DNA of 49,094 bases, taken from positions 1 through 49,094 of the forward strand of contig PALN01000003.1 of NCBI GenBank assembly GCA_002706405.1, in the 5' to 3' direction. This DNA is from Rhodospirillaceae bacterium. Lineage in GTDB: Bacteria; Pseudomonadota; Alphaproteobacteria; Rhodospirillales; Casp-alpha2. Position 1 is the stretch's first letter; every line of letters begins with the position of its first letter. The notes beneath the pieces were generated by a model. It saw only the letters and a program-made list of their open reading frames with translations. It was not told where the DNA came from and made no database searches. The position numbers and the translations under genes are program-made. Of the stretch, positions 8,825 to 16,713 are shown in pieces.

Positions 8825-9232
8825 TTAGTCCGCGAATGGCGACGCCGAAACAAAACTTTCGTTTGATTTCATTTTTGGGGCGAAGCCGCGATCTTCATCC
8901 GTCGGGATGACCCGGCGAACGTTGCGAACGTCATCCAACGCCTGGCTGAAGGAGTTCAAGCGTTGGCGCAGTTCATCGGCACCGCCGGACGCCGCATCGA
9001 GCCGCTCCTCGATCGTGCCCAGCGCATCGCCCAGGACGCGGCGCTGGCGGTTCAACTCGCGGTCCTGCTTGTCGAGACTCTTGAGAAGCTCCAGTTCAGA
9101 TTGCTCGAATCGGGCGTCGATCAACGCCGTTACCCGCCGGGACATCTCTGCAGAGACCATCAACGCGATAACCCCGAATACAATGCCGGCGGCGCCCAGA
9201 ATTATGCCCAAATAGGCCGTCATGCCGCTCAT
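8825..9232 (-). CDS. small membrane-anchored coiled-coil protein (paralog B)
   Basis: A 135-residue protein with an N-terminal membrane helix (about residues 7-26, YLGIILGAAGIVFGVIAL) and a coiled-coil region rich in Glu, Arg and Leu up to residue 105, then a polar tail. ATG 9232 is preceded by AAAGGGTGA at good spacing. It is paralogous to the 8297-8668 product: both have VxAL-x2-SAE-x3-R-x2-AL at the membrane exit and KxLxxQD further on. Much longer open frames on this strand are shadows of the two plus-strand genes. Function is unknown. Confidence 0.75.
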   Translation of the reverse strand: MSGMTAYLGIILGAAGIVFGVIALMVSAEMSRRVTALIDARFEQSELELLKSLDKQDRELNRQRRVLGDALGTIEERLDAASGGADELRQRLNSFSQALDDVRNVRRVIPTDEDRGFAPKMKSNESFVSASPFAD

Positions 9233-9391
9233 ATCACTCACCCTTTCGTTATGCAGGCCGCCCGTGATTGTTGTAGGGTCTGTGCCGGCATATGCATGGT
9301 TCACCGGTCTGAATTTTATCCATATTCCCGCCCCGGCTGCTGTGACCAGCCTCACTAGGTAAATTTCATCCCACAAAATCAATAGGTTAAC

Positions 9392-10048
9392 ATGAGAGCC
9401 GCCGTCATCCCCGTCACCCCCTTGCAGCAGAACTGTTCCCTGGTGTGGTGCGAAACCACCATGAAGGCGGCCTTTGTCGATCCCGGCGGCGAGGTCGATC
9501 GCCTGAAGGCGGCGGTGGACGAAGCCGGCGTGACACTGGAGAAAATCCTGGTCACCCACGGCCACCTGGACCATGCGGGCGCCGTCGCCGACCTGGCCGA
9601 GGAATTCGGCCTGCCCATCGAAGGCCCTCATCCCGAGGACAAGTTCTGGATCGATCAATTGCCGACCCAGGGTCGGGAATACGGGTTCGGCGAATTGCGC
9701 GCCTTCACGCCCGACCGCTGGCTGGACCAGGGCGACACCTGCACCGTCGGCAATCAGACCTTCGACGTGCTGCATTGCCCGGGCCACACGCCGGGCCATG
9801 TCGTGTTCTTTCATGCGGGCGAGCGCGTCGCCTTCGTCGGCGACGTGATCTTTCAGGGCTCCATCGGCCGCTCCGACTTTCCCCGCGGTGATTTCGACAC
9901 GCTGATCAAATCCATCCGCGACAACCTGTTCCCGCTCGGCGACGACGTCACCTTCGTGCCCGGTCACGGGTCGCTGTCGACCTTCGGCCACGAACGGGAA
10001 AGCAACCCCTACGTCGCCGACCGCCTGTTCGCACAGGACGCGGGCTGA
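9392..10048 (+). CDS. MBL-fold hydrolase, glyoxalase II-like (YcbL type)
   Basis: This 218-residue metallo-beta-lactamase-fold enzyme has the zinc motif THGHLDHAG (about residues 51-59), a later HCPGHTPGH with a third histidine, GDVIFQGSIGRSDFPRG with the bridging aspartate, and PGHG near the end. The single-domain length and the GRSDFP element resemble YcbL-type hydroxyacylglutathione hydrolases, which cleave glutathione thioesters such as S-lactoylglutathione; related persulfide dioxygenases cannot be fully excluded. A formyltransferase-fold gene follows after 21 bases on the same strand. Confidence 0.85.
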   Translation: MRAAVIPVTPLQQNCSLVWCETTMKAAFVDPGGEVDRLKAAVDEAGVTLEKILVTHGHLDHAGAVADLAEEFGLPIEGPHPEDKFWIDQLPTQGREYGFGELRAFTPDRWLDQGDTCTVGNQTFDVLHCPGHTPGHVVFFHAGERVAFVGDVIFQGSIGRSDFPRGDFDTLIKSIRDNLFPLGDDVTFVPGHGSLSTFGHERESNPYVADRLFAQDAG

Positions 10049-10069
10049 CACCGGGGCGGGCGGGCAGAC

Positions 10070-10774
10070 ATGAAACACATCCTGCTGCTGGCCGACGCCG
10101 ACGAACTGCCGGGCCTGACCCGGATATTCTGGGACGCGGCCCCGGAGGCGCGTGTCCAGGGCGTGAGCAGCCGCGCCGAACTGGAACAGGCGACAGCCGC
10201 CCCCGCCGATGATCTGCGCCTGATCGCGTTCTGCACCGACGTGATCGTGCCCGAAGCTGTATTGGGCCGCCTGCCCGGCCCGGCCTACAACGTCCATCCC
10301 GGGCCGCCCTGGGTGCGCGGAATCTATCCGTCCGTGTTCGCCCTGTACGAAGGGCGGGACCGCTTCGGGGCGACTCTCCACGAACTGACCATGGACATCG
10401 ACAAGGGCCCCATCGTCGCCGTCGACGAAGCCGCCATCACGCCCGCCATGGATCGCTTGGCCCTGGAAACCCTGGCGCGTGATCTGGTCACGGGGCTGCT
10501 CACCCGCATGGCCCATGATCTTCTGACGGTCGACGGCCCCCTGCCCCATCTGGACGCGCAATGGTCCGGCCCCGCCTGGTCGAAAAAGGATTTCGACGCG
10601 TTGTGCCATCTGCCGGACGGCATCGACGAGGGCGAATACCGCCGCCGTCTCCGGGCCGTCGGCGAAGGCCCCGACCATGCGCTTTATTTTGAAAAATTCG
10701 GGCGACGCTTCGCCCTGGCGCCGTCGGCCGACAGCGGCCCTGTGGTCAAAGGCGGCCGGCCGGTCGGATCCTAA
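10070..10774 (+). CDS. formyltransferase-fold protein
   Basis: The 234-residue product carries the catalytic pattern of folate-dependent formyltransferases: NVHPGPP (N and H), then GATLHELTMDIDKGPIV with the aspartate. It lacks the C-terminal OB domain of methionyl-tRNA formyltransferase and has a divergent N-terminal half without a clear folate loop. The acceptor substrate is unknown; sugar-amine or purine formyl transfer are possibilities for the fold. It is close behind the MBL hydrolase gene and followed by a hairpin terminator. Confidence 0.75.
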   Translation: MKHILLLADADELPGLTRIFWDAAPEARVQGVSSRAELEQATAAPADDLRLIAFCTDVIVPEAVLGRLPGPAYNVHPGPPWVRGIYPSVFALYEGRDRFGATLHELTMDIDKGPIVAVDEAAITPAMDRLALETLARDLVTGLLTRMAHDLLTVDGPLPHLDAQWSGPAWSKKDFDALCHLPDGIDEGEYRRRLRAVGEGPDHALYFEKFGRRFALAPSADSGPVVKGGRPVGS

Positions 10775-10781
10775 TCCACGG

Positions 10782-10803
10782 TGCCCCGGCAATATCCGGG
10801 GCA
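10782..10803 (+). terminator. hairpin, probable terminator
   Basis: TGCCCCGG, a 6-base loop, then CCGGGGCA form a perfect 8-bp stem 8 bases after the formyltransferase stop codon. It is followed by only a weak T-tract (ATTGTT), so termination efficiency is uncertain. Confidence 0.55.
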
Positions 10804-10978
10804 ATTGTTGACAGAATTCCCCGGTTAGGCCTTTTCCTCACCAACTGAGCCTTGTACCCTCGGGCGGATTCTTCAATCGGTCGCTCTGAGTACGCGTGGC
10901 TCGTCCACCGTCTTCTCGATGTCTCGTTGCTTGGTGACGTTCTGTTGAAGCCGACGACATTGAAAAGGAAGCGAACAA

Positions 10979-11407
10979 ATGAAGCAGGCAACGGCCGGAG
11001 ATACCGTGCGGGTCCATTACACGGGAACCCTGGAAGACGGCAGCACTTTCGACACCTCGAAGGACCGCGACCCCATGGAAGTCAACCTGGGCAGCGGCCA
11101 GATCCTTTCTGGCGTCGAAGACGCCCTGATCGGGATGGCCGAGGGCGACACGAAAAAAGTCACCCTGGCCCCCGATGATGCCTTCGGCGACCGCAATCCG
11201 GAACTGGTCCAGAATGTGGGCCGCTCGACCATTCCGGCGGAAATCCCGCTGGAAGTCGGCGCCGTCCTGGAAGCGACGAACGAGGCAGGCAATCCCATGC
11301 ATCTGGTCGTGGTTTCCTTCGACGACGAGGAAGTGACGCTTGACGCCAACCACCCGTTGGCGGGCAAGGCGCTGACCTTCGATCTGACCTTGGTCAGCAT
11401 CACCTAA
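10979..11407 (+). CDS. FKBP-type peptidyl-prolyl isomerase (SlyD-like)
   Basis: A 142-residue cytoplasmic prolyl isomerase/chaperone. VHYTGTLEDGSTFDTS and the GSGQILSGVEDALIGMAEGD stretch are the FKBP core. The inserted flap domain around residues 70-120 with NPxLVQ and the HPLAGKALTFDL ending are SlyD features. The His-rich metal-binding tail of E. coli SlyD is absent. AAGGAAG lies 8 bases before ATG 10979. The gene ends with a 4-base overlap with the convergent YeeE gene. Confidence 0.92.
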   Translation: MKQATAGDTVRVHYTGTLEDGSTFDTSKDRDPMEVNLGSGQILSGVEDALIGMAEGDTKKVTLAPDDAFGDRNPELVQNVGRSTIPAEIPLEVGAVLEATNEAGNPMHLVVVSFDDEEVTLDANHPLAGKALTFDLTLVSIT

Positions 11408-11979
11408 TCGGCACTGCCGCCCGGGCGCGCGGGCAGAACCGCAGCCGCGGCAATGAACGCGACGCCCAGGGCAAGGCCGACCCATTCACCTGACACGCCG
11501 TCCAGCACGGCCGGATAGTTGGTGCCGGAAAGCGTCCCCAGGGTCGCCTTCCCGCCCAGCACGTGATCCAGCACGCCGGTCGATTTGACCCAGGCGTAGG
11601 TCGCCATGTAGGCGCCCGCCCCAAGCAGTCCGCCAAGGACGAAGACAACCCCGTCCCACCGCCCCGTGGCGGCGGCGGCAAGACCGGTGCCCGGACAGTA
11701 TCCGGACACGGCGAAGCCCAGCCCCAGCAGCACGCCGCCGATGAACACGCCCCAATAGGCGTCCTTGACGTCGAGATGTCCGGGATCAACGAGCCCCAAC
11801 ATCAACCCGGCGTACAGCAGGACCGAGGCCGTGCCGATGGCAAGAAAGATGGTCTTCATCAGGTGCAGGTTGGACAGCCGCAGCATGCCGATGATGAGGT
11901 TCGGGTTGGTCGCGCCGATACGGTCCAACACGAAGCCGAAAGCGCCGCCGATGACGATGGCGAGAATCAAGGTGGTCAT
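11404..11979 (-). CDS. YeeE/YedE-family sulfur transport protein (distal subunit)
   Basis: A 191-residue membrane protein with about 5 hydrophobic segments and the family motif SGYCPGTGL (cysteine near residue 94). YeeE/YedE proteins move thiosulfate or related reduced sulfur across the inner membrane through conserved cysteines. GGAGG sits a few bases before ATG 11979, and only 3 bases separate it from the upstream YeeE gene. Splitting into two short proteins, one with GYCPG and one with GGCTSGH, is a common variant of the family. It is the last gene of the DUF2892-YeeE-YeeE operon. Confidence 0.85.
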   Translation of the reverse strand: MTTLILAIVIGGAFGFVLDRIGATNPNLIIGMLRLSNLHLMKTIFLAIGTASVLLYAGLMLGLVDPGHLDVKDAYWGVFIGGVLLGLGFAVSGYCPGTGLAAAATGRWDGVVFVLGGLLGAGAYMATYAWVKSTGVLDHVLGGKATLGTLSGTNYPAVLDGVSGEWVGLALGVAFIAAAAVLPARPGGSAD

Positions 11980-11982
11980 GGC

Positions 11983-12543
11983 TTAGCCCTCCTTCCGGTA
12001 GGTGAGGATCGCCGCCGGAACGGCAGCCAGGAACACGCCGGCGGTGAAGATGTAGGCCGATAGGGCGGTCTGCATCATGCCGCTCATCATATGGCCCGAG
12101 GTACATCCGCCGGCCATGCGCGCGCCGTACAACACGATGAACCCGGCGGCGAAAACCGCGACCTGGCGCTTCCAGGCCGCATCGCCGAAATTCGCCCGCC
12201 AGATGGCCGGCGCCACGCGTTCCTCACGAGACACGCCGCCCCGCAGCAGCGCCGACAGCGCCGCCCCGCCCATCACGGCGAGCACGAACACGAAGCTGTA
12301 GTTCCAAGGATTGGCCACGTTCTTGGCGTACTTGCCGCCCGATTTGTTGAGATAGGCATTGGGGCTGGCATAGCCGCTTTTGGCGTCCTTGGACGCGACC
12401 ACGGCAGTATCATCGACCGCGTCCCACAGGATGCCGTCGAAGATCACGAACTGGGTCGAAACGCCGACCGGCTTGACCAGCAAGACGGCCGCAAAGAACA
12501 CGGCACCCAGCAGGATGCCGCCGGTTTTCCAGGATAAAATCAT
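11983..12543 (-). CDS. YeeE/YedE-family sulfur transport protein (proximal subunit)
   Basis: This 186-residue membrane protein has several hydrophobic segments and the family signature GGCTSGHMMSG with its conserved cysteine. ATG 12543 (MILSW) is preferred over a longer start at 12579 because GAGG lies about 8 bases upstream of it. A soluble loop of about 40 residues after the second segment (DDTAVVASKDAKSGYAS region) is extracytoplasmic or cytoplasmic depending on topology. Together with the 11404-11979 product it forms a two-piece YeeE/YedE transporter. Its operon is headed by a DUF2892 gene behind an FNR box. Confidence 0.85.
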   Translation of the reverse strand: MILSWKTGGILLGAVFFAAVLLVKPVGVSTQFVIFDGILWDAVDDTAVVASKDAKSGYASPNAYLNKSGGKYAKNVANPWNYSFVFVLAVMGGAALSALLRGGVSREERVAPAIWRANFGDAAWKRQVAVFAAGFIVLYGARMAGGCTSGHMMSGMMQTALSAYIFTAGVFLAAVPAAILTYRKEG

Positions 12544-12600
12544 CCCGCAATCCTCCGTACGATGGGTAAAAGGCCCCACTATGGGTAAGAAAACGTGGCC

Positions 12601-12810
12601 TTAGGGCGCCTTCTTGGCCGGGCAGGACGAAATCCCGAACAGGGAATAGGCCGGACAGGTCGAGAACAGACCGGTCGCCAAGGGCACGACGCCGATCAGG
12701 GTCCACATACGCCAGGGTTCTTCCGGATACAGGAAGAACAGGGCAAGCAGGACGACCCCGACAACGATCCGCAACAGGCGGTCAATACCGCCGACATTTT
12801 TCTTGAACAT
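12601..12810 (-). CDS. DUF2892 inner-membrane protein
   Basis: A 69-residue protein with two membrane segments separated by a short loop. The start KNVGGIDRLLRIVVG and the C-terminal TGLFSTCPAYSLFGISSC are typical of DUF2892, the membrane portion of YgaP-type rhodaneses. The paired cysteines near the end suit handling of sulfane sulfur, in line with the downstream YeeE genes. AAGGAG lies 8 bases before ATG 12810, and an FNR-type box is about 64 bases upstream. Confidence 0.88.
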   Translation of the reverse strand: MFKKNVGGIDRLLRIVVGVVLLALFFLYPEEPWRMWTLIGVVPLATGLFSTCPAYSLFGISSCPAKKAP

Positions 12811-12873
12811 GAACGGAACTCCTTCTCGTTCGAATGGATAGGACCAAGCTTACGCTCCGCACGGAACGCCGCA

Positions 12874-12887
12874 TTGATCCCAGTCAA
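12874..12887 (-). promoter_or_regulatory. FNR/Crp-type operator of the DUF2892-YeeE operon
   Basis: TTGATCCCAGTCAA fits TTGAY-N4-RTCAA exactly. On the minus strand a TAAGCT -10-like hexamer starts about 29 bases downstream of its centre, the class II spacing. The box lies between the Crp/Fnr regulator gene and the operon it would control. Confidence 0.7.
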
Positions 12888-12940
12888 TCAGAACCAAGGG
12901 AATTCGTCGGTGACTTGGTCACACAGGCCGCGGGCGGTGC

Positions 12941-13600
12941 TCAGGTCAGCAACGCCGCCAGCCCCGTGCGGCTGACAACCTGGATCGTGCCCCGGTCGAG
13001 CGACACCAGCCCATTCTTTGAAAGGATTTCGAGCCGCCGCGAGATCACCTCCCGCACGGAGCCGATGGCCGTCGCCAGTTCCTGATGGGTCGCGCGAACC
13101 AGGCCGCTGTCATCGGCACGCTCCAACAGGGCCGCGGCAAGGCGCGCTTCGATCCGGATGAAGGCGACCCGCTCCAGCACCTGCATGACCGATTGCAGGC
13201 GCTTGGCGAAGGCCTGGAAGACGAAGGTGCGAAAGGCGTCGGACGTCCCCAGCAGGCTGAGGAACAGGGACTTGGGGATCATCACCGCCTCGACGTCCGT
13301 TTCGGCGACGGCTTCGGCGGAATAGTCGTTTTCGCCCAACAGGCCCAGCGTGCTCTGCACGCAGGATTCGCCGGGCGTGATGCTGTACAGCAGGATTTCG
13401 CGCCCCGTGGCACCGGTCAGATAAACATCCACGCGGCCGCCGATCAGCACCCCGAAACAGGTGACCTCGTCCCCGGGACGAAACAGCACGTGTCCCTTGG
13501 GGATGGTGATCGGGCGGATGGCCTCCAACTGCCGGCGTGTTTCCCCGTCCAGATCACCAAGACCGGGTGCACGGTCAAGCCAATGTGTCACTGCGGTCAC
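12941..13600 (-). CDS. Crp/Fnr-family transcriptional regulator without the FNR cysteine cluster
   Basis: A 219-residue regulator with an N-terminal cyclic-nucleotide-binding-like beta-barrel (about 15-125), a long dimer helix and a C-terminal winged helix. The recognition helix GSVREVISRRLEIL keeps the E-x2-SR pattern that reads TTGA half-sites in FNR-type proteins. The N-terminal iron-sulfur cysteines of FNR are absent; only isolated cysteines near residues 48 and 80 are seen, so the signal may be another ligand, NO or none. It starts with GTG in a GTGA overlap with the Na/Pi cotransporter stop codon. Its likely target is the adjacent operon. Confidence 0.88.
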   Translation of the reverse strand: MTAVTHWLDRAPGLGDLDGETRRQLEAIRPITIPKGHVLFRPGDEVTCFGVLIGGRVDVYLTGATGREILLYSITPGESCVQSTLGLLGENDYSAEAVAETDVEAVMIPKSLFLSLLGTSDAFRTFVFQAFAKRLQSVMQVLERVAFIRIEARLAAALLERADDSGLVRATHQELATAIGSVREVISRRLEILSKNGLVSLDRGTIQVVSRTGLAALLT

Positions 13601-15240
13601 TTGTCCTGCTCCGCCGGCGCACTTTCGTTGCCGTCGGCAGCGGCCCGATGAATGGCGGCGATTCGTTTGCAGACCCGATCGGTCAAATGGGCCGTTTCCT
13701 TAAGGTCGTGCAGGGTGTCCAAGGCAACCTCCGTTTGATCGGCGCTCAGGTCGCCGCGTGATGCGGCGGCCAGAAACGCGGTTTTCAGCCGATTGTAGAC
13801 CGGAAGCGTCGCGTCCTCGCTGGGCAGACTGCCGGCCCCTTTGCCGAACAGCTGTTCGGCGGCGTCGATCTGGCCCGCAACGAGCGTTGCATAACTGATG
13901 ATCTGATTCTCCACGTCGTCCGGCAGGGCCGCGATTTCCGCCCGCCGGCCGGCGACGGCCAATCCCAAATCGGCGATACCGGACAAATGCATGAGGGCCC
14001 GGATCGGATGCGGCAGTGCCTCGGCCACGGCCTGGGCGTTGTTGGCCGCGCTCAGCTTCTGCACATAAGCCACGACGGCATCGTTCAACGCGTCGATGAT
14101 TCCGCGCCGCCGCCGCAGACGGTCCGCCGATGCGGCGGGGTCAAGGAACGCCGCCCGCGCGATCCCGAAGGAGACTCCCGCCACACGGCCCAATTCCAAC
14201 ATGATGGCATCCAGCGCCAGCGCCGGAAGTTCGAACCCCGTGTCGTCCAGGTGGCGGGGCCGAGCCTCGTCCTCTTCGGCCGTTACGAAGCGATCCGCCA
14301 ACCAGCTTTCCAGACGCGGCGCCAAGGGCCACATCAGCACGACGCCCAGCACGTTGAACACGGTGTGGAACAGGGCCAATGCCGCCGTCGAGCCCGCACC
14401 GGCCGCCAGGGTCTTTTCCGTGGCGTCGACGACGACCAGCAGCACCGGCAGCAACAAAAGCGCCACGGCCCCCGTCAGGACGTTGAACACGACATGGCTG
14501 ACGGCCACGCGCCTGGCGTTCGACGTGGCCCCAAGCACCGCCAGAACCGCCGTGGTGGTCGTCCCCACATTGGCGCCGATCACCAGCGACGCCCCGGCCT
14601 CCACCGTCAGGATGCCGCCGGCCGCCGCCGTCAGGGCGATGGCGATCACGGCGCTGGACGACTGGACAAGGGTGGTCATGACGATGCCGATCGCCACGAA
14701 CATGATGTCGTTGAGGATGCCGCCGCTTACGAAGGCGCCCAGGTCGACGGCCTGCCCCAAGCCGGCGAAGGTCGCCTTCAGGGTCGCAATCCCAAGGAAG
14801 AACACCCCGAACCCGGCCAGCGCCTCGCCGAATGCGCCGCGCCTGTTGGACACGCCGGTCAGGGACAGAAACATGCCGATGCCAAGCAGCGGCAGGGCGA
14901 AGGCCTCGATCTTGATATCGAACCCGACCAGGGCAACGATCCAGCCCGTCATCGTGGTGCCGACGTTGGACCCGAAGATGACCCACATGGCCTGGCCCAG
15001 GGTCAGTACGCCCGCGTTGACGAAACCGATGGAGGCCACGGTGACGGCGCTTGAGGACTGCACGATCCCGGTGATCAATATGCCCGACCACAGGGCGCGG
15101 CCCCGGGTCCGCGTCCACCGCGTCAGCACGTCGCGCAACATGCCGCCGGCGGCCATTTTCAGGCCGTCGGTCATCAGGCGCATGCCGAGCAGGAAAAGGC
15201 CGATGCCCCCGATGGCGCCGCCGATGAGAACCAGGTTCAT
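13597..15240 (-). CDS. Na/Pi-cotransporter II family protein with PhoU-like C-terminus
   Basis: About 547 residues. The N-terminal 340 hold the inverted repeat of the Na/Pi-cotransporter II family, with GLFLLGMRLMTDGL and two QSSSAV motifs, one in each half. The C-terminal 200 residues are helical and cytoplasmic, resembling PhoU. The family imports phosphate with sodium, although some bacterial members act in signalling. ATG 15240 is used; a GTG four codons upstream is an alternative and neither has a clear RBS. The last codons overlap the Crp/Fnr gene by 4 bases, coupling their translation. Confidence 0.87.
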   Translation of the reverse strand: MNLVLIGGAIGGIGLFLLGMRLMTDGLKMAAGGMLRDVLTRWTRTRGRALWSGILITGIVQSSSAVTVASIGFVNAGVLTLGQAMWVIFGSNVGTTMTGWIVALVGFDIKIEAFALPLLGIGMFLSLTGVSNRRGAFGEALAGFGVFFLGIATLKATFAGLGQAVDLGAFVSGGILNDIMFVAIGIVMTTLVQSSSAVIAIALTAAAGGILTVEAGASLVIGANVGTTTTAVLAVLGATSNARRVAVSHVVFNVLTGAVALLLLPVLLVVVDATEKTLAAGAGSTAALALFHTVFNVLGVVLMWPLAPRLESWLADRFVTAEEDEARPRHLDDTGFELPALALDAIMLELGRVAGVSFGIARAAFLDPAASADRLRRRRGIIDALNDAVVAYVQKLSAANNAQAVAEALPHPIRALMHLSGIADLGLAVAGRRAEIAALPDDVENQIISYATLVAGQIDAAEQLFGKGAGSLPSEDATLPVYNRLKTAFLAAASRGDLSADQTEVALDTLHDLKETAHLTDRVCKRIAAIHRAAADGNESAPAEQDK

Positions 15241-15298
15241 GGATCCGGACACGAAATGCGTTACAGGAAGATTGAGGATAACGCCCTTCGGCGGGACA

Positions 15299-16582
15299 TC
15301 AAACCGGCTTCGCGCTGTCCTTCTCGGTGCTCTCCGTGTCCTTCAGCCCGTTCACCGTCCGGTCGCCCGGCAGGTCGCGGGGCCGCAGGTAGAGGAACGC
15401 GGCGATGCCCAGCGGCGTGATGATGGCCAGATGCCCGAATGCCAGCACCCAGCCGGTGACCCCGCTGCCGCCCGCAAGGTCGAGCACGATGCCGAACACC
15501 AGCGGGCCGAAGAACCCGCCGATGTAGCCGATCGTCGAATGCACGGCCAGGGTCGCACCCCGGCGGGCCGGCTCGGCGCTGCCCGAGGTGCCGGCCGTCA
15601 GAGCCGAGGAATCGGCATAGACCGCGATGTTGTACATAAGGCAGAGGGCGACCGCGAGGCCATAGCCCACGGCCGCCGCCCAACCGATGCTGAGGGCGAA
15701 CACCATGGCCACCGCCATCACCGCCATGACCACCCGCTGGCGGCCGAAGCGGATGCACATCTCGTTGCCGCCGACGCTCGACCAGGTGCCCAGTACGCCC
15801 ATGGCGAAGGCGATGGAGGTCGGGGCGATCAGCCCTTCGCCGCCGCCCCAGGCCGCCGCCGTGAAGGTCAGGAACGTCACCCCCCAGGAGCGCAGGGTGA
15901 ACAGCTCCCAGCAATGAACGCCGTAGCCGATGGAATAGGCCAGGGCCGAGCGGTTGCGCAGCACCGGGCGGAAATCGAACAGGGCCGGGCGGGCCGATAC
16001 GGAGCCCCCGGCAGGGGCCGGTTTCGCGGGCTGTCCGGGCACGGCAAAGGCCATGATCAGGAACGCCGCCACCGTGCACAGGCTGGCCCCGCCGAACACC
16101 CACGGCCAGGGCGCGAAGCTGGAGATCGTGCCCGCGAACAGGAACGACAGGGCGCCGCTGAATCCGACCCCGGCGGCATGCCAAGACACGCCCCGGGTCT
16201 GCGCCTTGCCCTCCAGCCGGTCAGACAGCACCTTGAGCCCCGGCATGTAACAGCCGGCCCAGGCCATGCCGGCAAGGGCGCGCAGGAACAGCGCCGACCA
16301 GAAGCCGTCAGCCAGGAAGGCGTATCCCAGATGGGTCAGCGTCGTCAGGGTGACGCAAGCCAGGTAGAGGCGCCGGGGATCGATACGGTCCGTCAGGCTG
16401 ACCAGGATCGGCACGGCGCAGACATAGGCCGCCGCCCACATGCCCGTCAGCCAGCCGGCCTCCGTATTGGTCAGGTTCCATTCGGTGATGAAGATGGGCA
16501 GCAACGCCGGCACCGTATAGGCACCGATCTGCGCCAAAAGCTGCGCCATGAAAACAGCGAAGATAAGCCGGGTCGCCGACAT
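15299..16582 (-). CDS. major facilitator superfamily transporter
   Basis: A 427-residue protein with 12 predicted membrane segments. The cytoplasmic loop between helices 2 and 3 reads LVSLTDRIDPRRLY, a divergent form of the MFS loop motif, and the helix-4 region ALAGMAWAGCYMPGLKVL is typical of cyanate/nitrate-type (CynX/NarK-like) members. The substrate is not predictable. AAGGA lies just before ATG 16582. It sits 58 bases upstream of the Na/Pi cotransporter gene on the same strand, so they may share a transcript. Confidence 0.85.
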   Translation of the reverse strand: MSATRLIFAVFMAQLLAQIGAYTVPALLPIFITEWNLTNTEAGWLTGMWAAAYVCAVPILVSLTDRIDPRRLYLACVTLTTLTHLGYAFLADGFWSALFLRALAGMAWAGCYMPGLKVLSDRLEGKAQTRGVSWHAAGVGFSGALSFLFAGTISSFAPWPWVFGGASLCTVAAFLIMAFAVPGQPAKPAPAGGSVSARPALFDFRPVLRNRSALAYSIGYGVHCWELFTLRSWGVTFLTFTAAAWGGGEGLIAPTSIAFAMGVLGTWSSVGGNEMCIRFGRQRVVMAVMAVAMVFALSIGWAAAVGYGLAVALCLMYNIAVYADSSALTAGTSGSAEPARRGATLAVHSTIGYIGGFFGPLVFGIVLDLAGGSGVTGWVLAFGHLAIITPLGIAAFLYLRPRDLPGDRTVNGLKDTESTEKDSAKPV

Positions 16583-16713
16583 CGCGTGGTCCTTGGTCTC
16601 TGCGTCGGGGTCGCCGGATGGTCGGCCGTGACGGAATTACTAGTGGTAGAATGTCTTTCTCACCGCGTCAAAGCGGTTTCTTGCCGTGACGCCGACGGCT
16701 AGACTCCGCCGCC

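Noticed and set aside
8825-10804. 659-codon minus-strand frame
   Set aside because: Most of it is antisense to the MBL and formyltransferase genes; only the last 135 codons (8825-9232) have an RBS and sensible composition.
16640-16690. ACCGC-N6-GCGGT hairpin before the deacetylase gene
   Set aside because: Only a 5-bp stem, in a GC-rich genome; not distinguishable from chance.
14096-16702. 868-codon plus-strand frame
   Set aside because: Antisense shadow of the Na/Pi cotransporter and MFS genes, with low-complexity Arg/Ala/Pro composition.
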